Positions 12,542-28,149 of a stretch of 64,000 bases of DNA are shown in pieces. Location: positions 124,001-188,000 of the forward strand of contig JAEVLN010000043.1 of the NCBI GenBank assembly GCA_018350325.1, written 5' to 3'. Position 1 is the stretch's first letter, and the number at the start of each line of letters is the position of its first letter. The notes beneath the pieces were generated by a model, which worked only from the letters and a program-made list of their open reading frames with translations, ran no database searches and was not told the DNA's origin. This DNA is from Globodera rostochiensis. Its lineage: Eukaryota; Nematoda; Chromadorea; Rhabditida; Heteroderidae. Made by a program: the position numbers and the translations under genes.

Positions 12542-13540
12542 ATGATTTCGAGTGCAAAATTTGTTGAAGACATAAAGGGAATTTGTTTACAAAGCACGGC
12601 GATCGGCATGGACAATCCGTGGACATTGCGGAAAGGGGTGGGCAAAAAAAAGGAAATTGAATTTGAACTCAATTTTTCATAAAAAGGACGAAAATGCTGG
12701 CGGCGAAGGTTTTTGGATGGAGCAGACGAGCTTCATCAGCAGTCCACTGAATGGAGGGCCGGTGAAGCGCAACTTTTCGATATGTTTCAGGTCGAACAAC
12801 TTTACAAAAAGCTGAAAAAAATGCCAAATCACAGGAATATCCCGGATTGCCGCACTTTCGGCTTTTGGCCGGATATTTATACATTTTTTTTCATATTTTT
12901 CAAAAAATTAATGAATTAGTATGTGCAACTTTCAGCGAGACGTACGGTGTGCCCGTCTTCTGGTTCAATTTTTACGATGAAAGTGAATAAATAATAATTT
13001 TTTGTCGTAATGTTTATCATTTAAAAATTCAAAAATTCGTCGTCGTCCAGATGGCCGTCTGATTTTGTTCGACCAGTTCCAACATTTTGCCTTTTACTCC
13101 GACGACATTTGCCCTCTGATGGGCGAGTCCATCTCCCAGAATGAACATCCCTTTTTGGGCATCGCCTTCTACAATTTGCACCCTTGCAAAGTGTTGTTTT
13201 AGCATTTATCTCGTTTTGTCTAATTAATTTGTATGCTTTTTGGGGGTTCGGACAGTGCCAAAAAGCGCCGTTTTTGGGGGGTTCGGACAGTGCCAAAAGG
13301 CGCCGCAGGGAAAATTAGACATTTAAAAATTATGAGAAAATTAGTCAGCTAATCAATCCCCACTCTTTTAGACCACCGAACTGATGCGACCGCTTAAACC
13401 GCGCAATTTCGTCCTCAGGTCAAATGTCAAAACATATGCGATTATAATAAGCATATATATATTATTTTTTCCTCTTCAGCTTTCTGTCGACTATTGGCTC
13501 GCTGTTTCGAACAAATTGGCCATTGACTCTTTTTAATTAG
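12542..13540 (+). CDS. ATG10-type E2-like enzyme for ATG12 conjugation
   Basis: ATG10 receives ATG12 from the E1-like ATG7 and passes it to ATG5 during autophagosome formation. Six small exons, 12542-12637, 12687-12790, 12936-12982, 13051-13190, 13372-13418 and 13480-13540, join in frame to 164 residues. The diagnostic block is QNEHPFLGIAFYNLHPCKT, with the catalytic Cys at residue 128. It is split from the next Thr by an intron. Upstream, YGVPVFWFNFYDENGR matches the family's strand pair. The tail SFLSTIGSLFRTNWPL matches the C-terminal helix. It is shorter than human ATG10 (about 220), mostly at the N-terminus. Intron 4 holds two copies of a gttcggacagtgccaaaa repeat. AATAAA follows at 13561. 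No single exon exceeds 140 bp, so the gene is easily missed. Confidence 0.9.
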
Positions 13541-13560
13541 TTTTAATTTCACGCAATGGA

Positions 13561-13566
13561 AATAAA
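13561..13566 (+). promoter_or_regulatory. Polyadenylation signal of the ATG10-like gene
   Basis: AATAAA lies 20 bases after the TAG stop of the ATG10-like gene. Confidence 0.6.
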
Positions 13567-13784
13567 TAAATTGATTTCGGAAGTTGTACATATCGATTAA
13601 ATAACTAGCCAAAACTGTCAGGATCGGGCGGGATTCACATTGGACAATAAACGGCTTATTTTAAAGATTTAGGGCTCGAATTTAAATGGCTTAAAAATCG
13701 CGGAATATTCACTTAAACATTAGCCAAAAAACCCTAAAAATCCACAAAGATGAACAAAAATGTGTCAATCTTATCAGTTTCCAT

Positions 13785-14110
13785 CTCACAATTGTAAATG
13801 TACCATTTTACGTTTTGGAAAATTTTATAAAAAAAATATAAAATGAAATTTCGGGAAAATACCGATATTTAGGGGGCGAATTTTTGGATAAGAAGAAATT
13901 TTGATTTTTAAGGCCCACATTTTTCGTTTTTTGCATTTTTTTAAAGATTTTTCAGAAAAATGCTGAAATATTGACTAAAGCCCTTAAAATGAATTTATTT
14001 ATATTAAAAAGTCGCTCTAAATTCACAAATTGTCGAAATAAATGCTATTCTAGGCGCTTCTCTCATCACAGCATATTCGCAAAAAAAAAAATAAAAATCC
14101 TAGGGGCCCT
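13785..14110. repeat. Diverged copy of the 1182-1622 element
   Basis: The sequence follows 1205-1600 in order: gtaaatgtaccatttt, ttttggaaaattttataaaa, tttttcgttttttgcatttt, aaaaagtcgc and gcgcttctctcat. Its ends do not keep the TAGGGCTGGG inverted repeat, so it seems an old truncated insertion. Confidence 0.55.
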
Positions 14111-14284
14111 GGAATTATGTGTATTCTACCGCAACCACAGGTTATACAAATAATTTTATGGTTTTATCAAATTAAAACATATAAAACAAACAATCGAGCG
14201 ACACGTATAACACTATTTTTGAACAAATACAGTATCTATTCCTTTTTTTACAAAAAAAACAGTACCCTACAAGACAGATACCTA

Positions 14285-14349
14285 AATTACCTATATACTG
14301 TATACCGTAATGCTGCTCTCTCTCTCTCACACTCTCTTTCTCTCTCTCT

Positions 14350-14350
<1 letters not shown>
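14285..14350. repeat. CT microsatellite
   Basis: Imperfect (CT)n runs, tctctctctctcacactctc and similar, lie just beyond the inferred stop codon of the DOMON gene on the minus strand. Confidence 0.8.
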
Positions 14351-16547
<2,197 letters not shown>

Positions 16548-17046
16548 CTGAAAATGATCAAAAAAATTTAAATGGAACAGAGAGAATCAGCCGAAAACAA
16601 AATTTAATTCCGAATATTTTTAAAATCAGTGCGACCATTTTGCCCGTCTCAAAGGCATAAACAAACACAACACCCCCAACTTATCACCACTTCTGCTCGC
16701 AGAGACATCGGCAGAAAGAATGGAATAAGGTACAACAAATTGAGCATTTTCGCCAATGATTTAAAAAAAAAAAATTACGCTTTGCCTATGGCTAATAAAT
16801 ATATTTACACAATTAAAGGAATGTGTGGATCAAACAGGACTTTAACGTATAATTCATGGGTACCAAAAACCTGGTATTGCTTTGATCACTGATCAGGATT
16901 GGGATTCCGTTCAGAAATTAAATGGCTTTTCCAGCAATGCCGAAGCTTGCTTTTCTGTCCTAGTTTCTGATCAAAATCCGGATTTCGATCGGGTCAAAAA
17001 ATTAAATGCTTTTTAGTATTTTTGTCCTTTCCACCGATTTAAAGCG

Positions 17047-17275
17047 CAAAATGAATGTGTTCATTGATGCTAAATTGGCAAAAACAGAAACAACGAATTT
17101 ACGGTGGCCGGGCCCACCGCCTTTGTAAGGACTTATTTGGACACGGAAAAAAGTGGGTAAGTGGAAATTTGAGTATGTGCACACAAAAGTCAATGTAATG
17201 GATGACAAATGGCCCCAAATTTTGAGAAAATGTCCCCCGAGGGCTTTTGGAGCGTTTAGAAATATAAAAATATAA
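17047..17275 (+). pseudogene. Frameshifted coding-like fragment, family uncertain
   Basis: Two adjacent plus-strand frames look coding but do not connect. One reads EFTVAGPTAFVRTYLDTEKS (about 17094-17154). The next reads GKWKFEYVHTKVNVMDDKW and on to a stop at about 17271. They would be continuous if one G of the GGG at 17154-17156 were absent. The alternation of charged and aromatic residues is protein-like and faintly recalls the Tim21/COA1 group, but I cannot assign it. It may be a decayed gene, a sequencing error, or the tail of an unfound gene. The upstream stretch at 16622-16730 also has a protein-like plus-strand frame. Confidence 0.3.
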
Positions 17276-17683
17276 ATGTGTATTTGAGCGCAAAAAGATC
17301 ATCGAGCTTAAATTGATGGAAATAAATTGTATAATTCATTAATTAAGGCACGAATTGAATTTTTAAATTATATTTGAATAAAAGCATTTTTAAAAGGAAT
17401 TTTTGGAAAATCCATTAAAATATTTGAAGGTAATTACCCCAGAGGTCCCTCGTCATGGCTTCTGGGAAGTTTAAACGGAATAAACTGTGCTAAGAATTTT
17501 AGTGCTTTTTATGTTTTCAAGTTTAGCTTAGAAAAATTTTTTTATTAAAAAATATAATTTTTTAAAATTATTTTTGAAAGAAATTTTTAAGAATATTTTT
17601 CCTTATAATGTAATTTTTATGTTTTTTTATTTGTACGTTTGGAGCAATTTTTGTCACGATTTGTCCTTAAAATACCTCACAAA

Positions 17684-17689
17684 TTTATT
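17684..17689 (-). promoter_or_regulatory. Polyadenylation signal of the pepsin-inhibitor-like gene
   Basis: On the minus strand AATAAA lies about 30 bases past the stop codon of the gene. Confidence 0.6.
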
Positions 17690-17718
17690 ATTCTATCAAA
17701 AAATGTGTGCAAAACGAA

Positions 17719-19473
17719 TCAGAATTCCATGCAAAAGTCCAGCGCAATTTGTCGTCCAATGTCATTCATTGGCGAAACTGTGGTGGTTGAAGCAGCAGCG
17801 GCAGCGGCAGCGGCAGCCGGCGGTGCTGTGGCTGTGCCATTTGTCTGAAATTCGAAATTTGACTTTTTTTTTAATTTTTACTAAATTATTTTTATAATTA
17901 AAATTGTGTAATTTACGGTCTGAGATTGTTGCAATTGTTGGTTTTGTTGGGCCAGCATTTGACGCGCGAATTCGTCCAATTGCGCCTTCTCCTTCTCGGC
18001 CAACTCGCGCGCGAACTTGCCCGAAATGTACACCTTGTGGTTTTGAACGGTGCAGCCGGCCAAAATGTACAGCGTGGTCTGAATGATATGCGGGTAAATA
18101 TTTGATGCCTAAAAAATTGATTTGCTCGGGTTTTGTTTTGCCACCAGTCTTTGTGCTCTGATTATTAAATCAGAAGAATCAGATTGAGGATTTGGTATTA
18201 TAGGGCGGTACTGCTCGTTTCCCCCCTCCCCCCCCCCGCCGTTCCCCCCGAGCGATTTTCGACGCCTATCAAACAGCATAACTCCTTCTTTGATAACCAA
18301 ATCGTACAAATTTAGTAACATTCAAAATCTTAAATGCTATAGAATTAATGATTAAACGGACAAATTCTTCAATCACTTTTGAGAATGTCAGAAAATAAAA
18401 TGTTGAAAATTTCGACTTTTTCGTGATCAGTAGTCTGTAACTTTTTTGCGAGCTATTTGATCGACTAGCTTATTCTTGCACAAATATTCTAAAGACTTAG
18501 AGCTTTCGAACAATACTAAGATTTTAGAACTCGGTTGAATAAGAACAGAGGTATGATTTTTTAAACCGGCCGAGGGGGAGGGGAAACGAGCGGGAGGGGG
18601 GGGGGGGAGCGCACCCATTATAGGGTTATATCATTATGGATCAGACCAGGATAGGAATTAGATCATTCACAGGGTGAAATGCGCCAAATCGAAAGAGTCA
18701 TTCATTCTCGACAAATTGCATATCAAAAAACACCTGATTTGAGGTGCAAAAGGTCGGCAGTTGTGGACGAGCCGGGATGGTTGGCAGTGTGGTGGCGTTT
18801 TGTTGAACAGCTTGCTCCAGACTTGCGTACGCCTCGTCAACCTTCTGAACTTTTGGATTATCGTTTTTTTTGGCGCTTGCGACACATTTAAAGCGCCACA
18901 TTTTACAAATGCAACCTAATCGAACACAGCTTTTTTAACCACCATTCTAAGCTAAAGCATAAATGTGAATGAATTGTGCCTAAATTAAGTTTTTGTTACA
19001 ACCACAAAATCGCCAAATATCGGATAGGTTTCACAATGTTTTATGGCCATAACTTTTAAACAGTTGATAAAAAAAATTATAAAAAAAATAAAAGATCAAA
19101 ACATGCTGAATGGATAAATATGGTTAACCTTTTAATAAATCTCTTTTTATTCGATTTGCTTGACCTGCTTCCACTCCACCAACACACGCTTGTACTTCTC
19201 CATCTCCGTCAGCTCCTTGGCACTCAACTCGCGGATAAAGTTCTGTCAAAGTTGCTTATTTAAACATTTTGTAATGATCAAGCAAATCACATTTTTGTAA
19301 TTTTCAAACGATAATTATTTAAAATACTTCCTTCCTACCCCGTGCGAGTACAGCTTGTTGCCGGTGGCCACACAGCCCGAGCCGGTCATCATTGGCGGAC
19401 TGTAGTATTGGGCATTGATGAGAAGGGCAAAGAACGGGAACAGGAAAAAAACACCGCAAATTTTTTGTGCCAT
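17719..19473 (-). CDS. Secreted pepsin-inhibitor-3-like protein, two repeats
   Basis: This family inhibits pepsin-like aspartic proteases; the model is Ascaris PI-3. Five exons on the minus strand, 19473-19339, 19242-19165, 18844-18734, 18078-17917 and 17844-17719, all in phase 0, give 203 residues. Residues 1-21 are a hydrophobic signal peptide. Repeat 1 begins GCVATGNKLYSHGNFIREL (Cys34). Repeat 2 begins GCTVQNHKVYISGKFAREL (Cys117). Each is followed by a charged or Gln-rich helix. Cys104 in TFCTSNQ and Cys200 in LDFCMEF sit where PI-3 has paired cysteines. A nine-alanine run precedes the tail. Exon 2 would meet an in-frame stop only if its donor (CAG-gtcaag) were ignored. AATAAA follows at 17689-17684. 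In parasites such proteins may protect against host or own proteases; here the role is inferred from family only. Confidence 0.88.
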
Positions 19474-21080
19474 TCTATCGCAGGATGTTTTTTGGACAAT
19501 TGCACTGAATGGAATCAAATGTTTAGAGCGATCAAGATCGAGAAGTATCGCGATCTTCTTCAGTTTTTGCTACAGATTGGGATGATCGTGATTTTCGATC
19601 AGCAGACACTTTAATTAACGATTTTTGACTTAGTTCATTTTGATTTTTTTGGAATTGGAAATGCCATTCTTGCATTTTCATGGGCTCCATTTTTAAAGAG
19701 TTCATCGCGTCATAATATCTTATACGCAAAATCACTGAAGACACAAAGATAGACCACTTTTAATTTCGGGGTAATGTGTACGGCATTTTGTGAATTCGAC
19801 ACTTTTGTCGGCGCATCAACGACTATCGCGTTCCTTGGAGGTGTAAAAGGAATTTGTCTCCCAACCATTTGCTAAAAAATATTGTCTCATAAAAAAGGAA
19901 TTTTGTTGTTGGGGCCGCAAAAGTGAGTGGTCAGCAGGGCGAAGAATGGGCTGTCTGTAAGCAGTGATTGGGGGGATGGGAGGTGAGTGAGCAGCGGCGG
20001 GCGCCAGTGTCCGTCGAGGAGCGCAAACAATTGCATTCATTGCAGCAGCACGATGGACGGCCAAGAAAGAACAAAGAGTTGAAAAATGGGGGAATTTGGG
20101 GGGGGGGGAAGACCACTGACTGGACTGCTGAGACTATAAAGAATGGTGGTTGCTGCTGGTGGGTGGGGGTAGAAAAGCACATTTTGAATTCGGTGAAAGC
20201 GGCGATGGATTGAGGGGGGGGGGAGGGAGAGGGCGCGCGAATGGCTGTGATCTCGACTCTCGACAACACGAAGCGACTGGCGACTCTCAAGAAGATGAGT
20301 CAAGGTAAAGAAGATGCTGCAACGGCAGAGACCGGTCATGCAGGACCCCACCCTTAGTCGTTGAAGTCAAGAGTGCCAGATCGGAGGTGCTATTTTTGAA
20401 TTTTGAGGGGAAAAAACCTCTGGTCTCTTGGCGAAATATTGGGAAAAAGGCGCTTTATGCAATAGAATCAAGCCTGACACTTTCTACAGCAGTGCAAGAA
20501 AGTCTTGCGCAGAGGATAACAATAGGGTGCGGAAAAATGGCTTGGATCCAGGAGGGTATTTTGGGGAAGAAATGAGTGTCGGGTCAACAGCCGGCAAAGG
20601 GTCGATTCGAACAAACGCTCAATGAAAGAAGGAGAGGGGGAGGGGGGGAAGCAGGTCGCTGGGGGCCTTGGGCAACAAAATTTTTGCAATGTCCCACTGG
20701 GGAAATTTTTACAAAAAGTGCCGAAGCAGCGGAACAAATTCATGGCGAATTCGGAAATTGCGGGGGAGGAAATGTCCGTGGGCAACGCCTGGACGCAGCA
20801 AAACGGCAAAGCAATGGCAGAAACGGAGCAGCGCCGGAGGGAGGGGGGCGGCAGAATTGGCACGGAGGACCTTCAGAGAGTACGGCCAATAATAAAAAAT
20901 ATTTTGCATTTCTGACTGATTAAAAAAAAGTTTTTCTATCTTATTTGTGCTTTACTCCGATACATAATATACAATTCGACTCTCCTCGTCGAGCTTGCAA
21001 AAATTTTGAGTCGCTCTTGACTCTCTAAGCAAGTTATATAGCCCCTCAAGTTGACAAACCCATAGGGGGACCCTTTTCGT
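19474..21080. other. Intergenic region, no supported gene
   Basis: Between the pepsin-inhibitor-like gene and the next repeats I find only G-rich low complexity (for example 20097-20109 and 20213-20222) and mixed frames. A short frame starting at 20241 (MAVISTLDNTKRLATLKKM) followed by gtaaag could be a first exon, but no partner exon was found. Confidence 0.4.
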
Positions 21081-21159
21081 CAAAATTTTGAAAATATTTT
21101 ATATCTAAAAATAGACTGAAAATATTTCTTGATGCACTGTTACGAAAAAAAATTTTATT

Positions 21160-21330
21160 TCAATAATTAGCTTTACTTCTGGGGGGTGGGGGGTCGGCGG
21201 TGCCGATAGGCGCCGCCGGTAAAAATTTTTGAATATTTTAACGATCTCGGAAAAAATCATTAACACAGACGGGGAACTGAACCCACACCCAAAGTTCAAC
21301 TGCCCCTACCACTCACCACTATACCAACAC
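21160..21330 (-). repeat. GC hairpin followed by tRNA-like sequence
   Basis: The 9-bp stem GGCGGTGCC/GGCGCCGCC with GATA loop lies at 21196-21217. On the minus strand, bases 21330-21245 read like a degenerate tRNA: an A-box-like tatagtggtgagtgg, then actttgggtgtgg and a B-box-like GGTTCAGTTCC. The same hairpin and tRNA-like pair is found inside the hAT element at 30578-31564, which suggests one dispersed family. Confidence 0.55.
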
Positions 21331-21798
21331 CAAAACTGCTCTCATATTCAAAAATTTAAAGTAAAAAGTCATGCCTCGGGAATTGGGGTCCCACCGACGG
21401 AAAAAAAATTAAAAAAAATTTAAATGCATGCTTTCTAGGGTGAAAATATGCGTAGAACACGAATCCGATCTCGGGCCGGAAAGATAAGACGAATTTTGAG
21501 AGGACAATTTTAAGAAATTTTCCGTCTTGGGGGGCAAGTCAGCGTAAATTTGAATCTCAACATTTCTAGACAATTTTATGGCGACCAAAGGAACATCTGT
21601 AATAATAAAAAATGATTGAATAATTGCACATTCATATGCCCTCCAGAATTGTTCCTTCTGTGTGCGCCTCACCGCGAGTCAAACAACGATGGGTATTTGA
21701 AGTACGACCTAAAATTGGAAAATTAACGTATTTCCTCTAATAATAGACCCCCCCCCCGGCAGGATTGCCCCCCCTCCCCTCAATTAATAGAAGTTTGC

Positions 21799-22588
21799 TT
21801 ACCACACGATTATAAATGGCATTGCGCAAATGGCCAGTGAATGAAAACCGAGCCATGTCTCCATACAAAGCTCGAAAACAGTAGTCGGGTCAGTCGGACA
21901 CTGCTCCCCGTTGGCATCTGATTGGGCGATCAACGCGAGCGCGTCATCCTGTGAATGAAAAATTTCAACTGAAACAGAAATGAACAAACTCACAATATAA
22001 GCAAATCCCCCTTTGCATTCTTTTCCCGCCAACTTCGTAAACAACGACATTTCAATTTTGAACACCCGCGCACCCGGAGGAACATTGTAGAATTTCTGTA
22101 TTTTGAAGTTGCAGTGCAGCTTAAACGCTTTGCACGGACCGCTTGTTGGGCATTCATTCGAAAGATGTTCCGACCGCTGAATAAATTTTTTGTGTTTTAA
22201 TTTCCCAAGAACGCGCTCACCAAAACATTCTCCTCGGTCAAACGACAGTTCGTTGAATTTTTGAACGGTGCTGTGCACGATGGTTTCACCACAAAAGTCA
22301 TTGTGAACTGGTCGTTGTTTAATCGCATCATAAGGACAAAAATTGCACGTGCTTCAAGCTTCGGTGCCCGTTCGATGCGACTGAAACAAAGGAACCAAAT
22401 TTGTTATGAAGAATTAATCATTGAATGAGTCAAACTTACATTTGGTTTTCTTCGATTGCAATCCCGCTTGTCAACTTAGCTCCTGACTTTGCGCAAGCAA
22501 AGTCCAAGAGATCGAAAGCATCCGCCGAATTGCAGAGGGGGCTGAAGAGCAGAACGGCGGCGAGAAACAAAATATACGTGGCGGCCAT
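21799..22588 (-). CDS. Secreted Cys-containing protein of unknown family
   Basis: I do not recognise the family. Four exons on the minus strand, 22588-22440, 22380-22221, 22176-21994 and 21948-21799, join in frame to 213 residues. The start gives a clear signal peptide: MAATYILFLAAVLLFSPLCN, then SADAFD. The mature part has about eleven cysteines, among them in PSCTAPFKNSTNC, NECPTSGPCKAF, LHCNF, GKECKGG, EQCPTD and ELCMETW, so a disulphide-bonded extracellular fold is likely. It has an NST glycosylation site. The end could be TGG-TAA or a splice at the same gtaagc. Splicing to the nearest downstream acceptor would create TGA at once, so both models end here. Introns 2 and 3 are about 44 and 45 bp. 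Confidence 0.7.
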
Positions 22589-22672
22589 TGGACAAAGATG
22601 GAGGTAAATTGCTTGAAAAGAGCGCTGGGCGATTTATAGTATGTACTGATCACGAAAAAATCGAATGAAGCA

Positions 22673-23055
22673 GTTAGTCCGCTTAATCATTCATTATACA
22701 GCACTTAAGCTCTTATGTTAATAAATTTGTAAATTCTGGTTGTCAAAAAAAGAGTTATGATGTTGAAAAAACGCTTGCAGATCATTGATCAATTCAAGAA
22801 GAATGAAGGAAAGAAATTGACGCGCTGGGAATGGCTCTTAAGGCATACTGTATGGGTCAACATCTTTTTTTTCTCTCAAACTCTAGAAGAAATTTGAATA
22901 TAGGCATTATGCCAATGCGAGTTGTTTAAATTCTAGAAGAAATTTGAATATTAGGCATTATGCCAATGCGACTTTGTTTTTGTTTTTAGGGCTACCGAAC
23001 CGAATTCTGACCGGGCAATAGCTGACTTTAAGCTTAACCGATTCAGACTTTTCAC
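22673..23055 (+). repeat. Dispersed repeat, copy 1
   Basis: It shares long blocks with 31588-31925, including tccgcttaatcattcattat, ggttgtcaaaaaaagagtta, gaatggctcttaaggcatac and ttaagcttaaccgattcaga. A segment of about 45 bases around ctagaagaaatttgaatat is tandemly doubled here (22886-22975). Confidence 0.75.
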
Positions 23056-23390
23056 TTCATTTCTATTTCATTATGTTTTTAGGCCTAAGCTAGGCTAGGT
23101 TTAGGCCTAAGCCTAAGCTTATTTATTTAGACTTTTGCCATTAAAAAGTGCATACGGCGCCAAAATGTCCCCGACCGCAAAAATCGTATTTTCAAAACTT
23201 TTTAAAGTACGCATAAAACGATTATATTCCATTGTGACCGCGACATAATTACTGTATTTTTTTAATGTGATTAGTGAAGCAGCTAGCAACCATCACACAA
23301 CTTCAAGCTGCCCGAACATACACAAAAGTCACCTTGGATCAAAAACCATTGTAACGAAGTGCAGAGTTCAGGGACGTGGCTAGAAAAAAA

Positions 23391-23502
23391 TTTCGGGGGG
23401 AAGGGGTGTAAAAATGCAAAACAATAGGATCCCCCCATGGTTTTTTTCTTAAATTTCATTTCGGGGGGTGGAATTCCCCCCCCCCCCGGCTACGTCCTTG
23501 AG
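23391..23502. repeat. Possible small element with ends CAGGGACGTGGC and GGCTACGTCCTTG
   Basis: The ends are imperfect inverse copies and are followed inward by aaatttcgggggg and cccccc. Related right ends occur near 24123-24142, 25230-25260 and 29045-29090. No clear target duplication was seen. Confidence 0.45.
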
Positions 23503-23526
23503 TCAAACCATTAAGAACTCGAACCG

Positions 23527-23532
23527 TTTATT
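23527..23532 (-). promoter_or_regulatory. Polyadenylation signal of the NSUN4-like gene
   Basis: AATAAA on the minus strand, 14 bases past the TGA stop of the gene. Confidence 0.65.
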
Positions 23533-23545
23533 CAAAGTAAAAGTG

Positions 23546-26704
<3,159 letters not shown>

Positions 26705-26969
26705 TAAAATACTTATAATTGTATCTGCCTATAAAAATCAATTATAAATTAATAGCAATCAAACCCATTTTGCTACAGTACGTGGACAAAAGGTCCGTAG
26801 GATAAAACATACGGTCGCACGGTTGTCAGGTAAGAAACTTACCGTGTATTTAAAAATGCTCGATATTCCAAAGCTCAGAAATTTGGGTAATACTGCAGTT
26901 TGTCCCCCCCCCCCCCATTTAAAAAAAAACAATTTTTTTCAGAAGTCAATAAAAAGGTGTTTCTAGGGG

Positions 26970-27225
26970 TTTTCGAGGGCCTAGATTCTGAATCTGACAT
27001 TTATTTTACCCAATTTCGAACTCGAAAATTTTCAAAATACAATTTTTAGCCTCAAAATCATTCAGAAAAATGACTTTGATCATTATTTGCTTTTTGGTTA
27101 TCATTTTATGCTTTTTGAAATGATTTTGAGGCTAAAATTGACTTTTAAATTTTGATATTTGGGTCCGAAACTGGGTAAAATAAATGTCAGAATCGTGATC
27201 AGCAACCCCGAAAACCCCCGGAGTC
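26970..27225. repeat. Imperfect foldback repeat
   Basis: The arms near 26970-27060 (gattctgaatctgacattta, then cccaattt) and 27115-27225 are inverse copies around a short centre. The arm sequence resembles that of 27341-27891 and of 46780-46965, so the three appear to be one family. Confidence 0.6.
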
Positions 27226-27340
27226 CGGGGCCCAAACGGCGGGGCCCAAACGCCCTGTTCTCTCATGATACCCAAAAATTTTTGGCAACGCCTATCAGCA
27301 GCGCCGAACAGCCTCAAACTTACAAATTAGTACAGATCAA

Positions 27341-27891
27341 GGGTATTATTTAGATGGTTCCCCCCCTTTTTGAAAAAAAAAGAAATTTAGTGTTCAATGT
27401 CGAAATAAACTAGTTTCTATAGGTTTTTCTGGTCGTAGAATCCGAATCTGACTTCCGTTTCGACCAATTCCGAAGCCCGGAACCGAAATTCGAATTTTTT
27501 TTTTTTTGAAAACGCCATTTTTTCTTAAATTCACCAAATGAAAGGCCGTGTAACGGCCCGCCAACAGCGAGCATGTGATTGGCCGCCGTAGTACTTTGGC
27601 TGCTATTTTCCACCTTACTGTCTAACTTTTCGTGCGTTAGGTTTAGAGAGGAGTCGATTGGTATATGAATTGCTCGGTTTCGTTCCAGACCCACATAAGG
27701 TAGAAATTCCAGAATGGCGTTTTCAAAAAAAAAAGTTCGAATTCAGGTCCGGGCTTCGGAATCGGTCGAAACGGAGGTCAGATTCGGATTCTACGACCAG
27801 AAAAACCTATAGAAACTAGTTTATTTCGACATTGAACACTAAATTTCTTTTTTTTTCAAAAAGGGGGGGGGAACCATCTAAATAATTACCC
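27341..27891. mobile_element. Foldback element, 551 bp, with 7-bp target duplication
   Basis: Arms of about 170 bp are inverse copies: the left begins GGGTATTATTTAGATGG, the right ends CCATCTAAATAATTACCC, and both include a run of C or G and the phrase gaatccgaatctgac. The direct repeat AGATCAA stands at 27334-27340 and 27892-27898. The central 200 bp is unique, with no coding sequence of its own. Confidence 0.75.
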
Positions 27892-28074
27892 AGATCAATT
27901 AACAAATATGAGTATTGTTTTTTTTTGGAAATTGCTAAATTGCTTAACAAAAATGCCATATCCCTGCGAGTCAACTCGATTCATTACTTGCACCGTATTT
28001 GTTCAGAAATAAAAATACAAAGTATACACAGCGGCTCAATTTCGGGGCTCTAGTTCGGAAAAGATTTAAATTTT

Positions 28075-28142
28075 GGCCTAGTGGTCTGTGTGCTTGTTAA
28101 CAAAAAAAGGCTGGGGGGTTCGAATCCCCTCCAAGTAATTGC
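28075..28142 (+). repeat. tRNA-like sequence, probably degenerate
   Basis: It contains TGGCCTAGTGG (A-box-like) and a perfect B-box GGTTCGAATCC inside a 5-bp T-stem (GGGGG/CCCCT-like). The acceptor stem pairs poorly and the anticodon arm is unclear, so I treat it as a tRNA-derived fragment rather than a functional tRNA. Confidence 0.45.
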
Positions 28143-28149
28143 TAATTTT

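Noticed and set aside
19147..19473. A 76-residue two-exon secreted protein ending at 19147
   Set aside because: Using the donor at CAG-gtcaag in exon 2 links to three more exons in phase and recovers a full two-repeat pepsin-inhibitor-like protein.
20241..20915. Possible gene starting MAVISTLDNTKRLATLKKM
   Set aside because: A plausible start and donor exist, but no following exon could be joined; the later frames are G-rich low complexity.
28075..28142. Functional tRNA gene
   Set aside because: The T-arm and B-box are good, but the acceptor and anticodon stems do not pair well, and related degenerate copies exist nearby.
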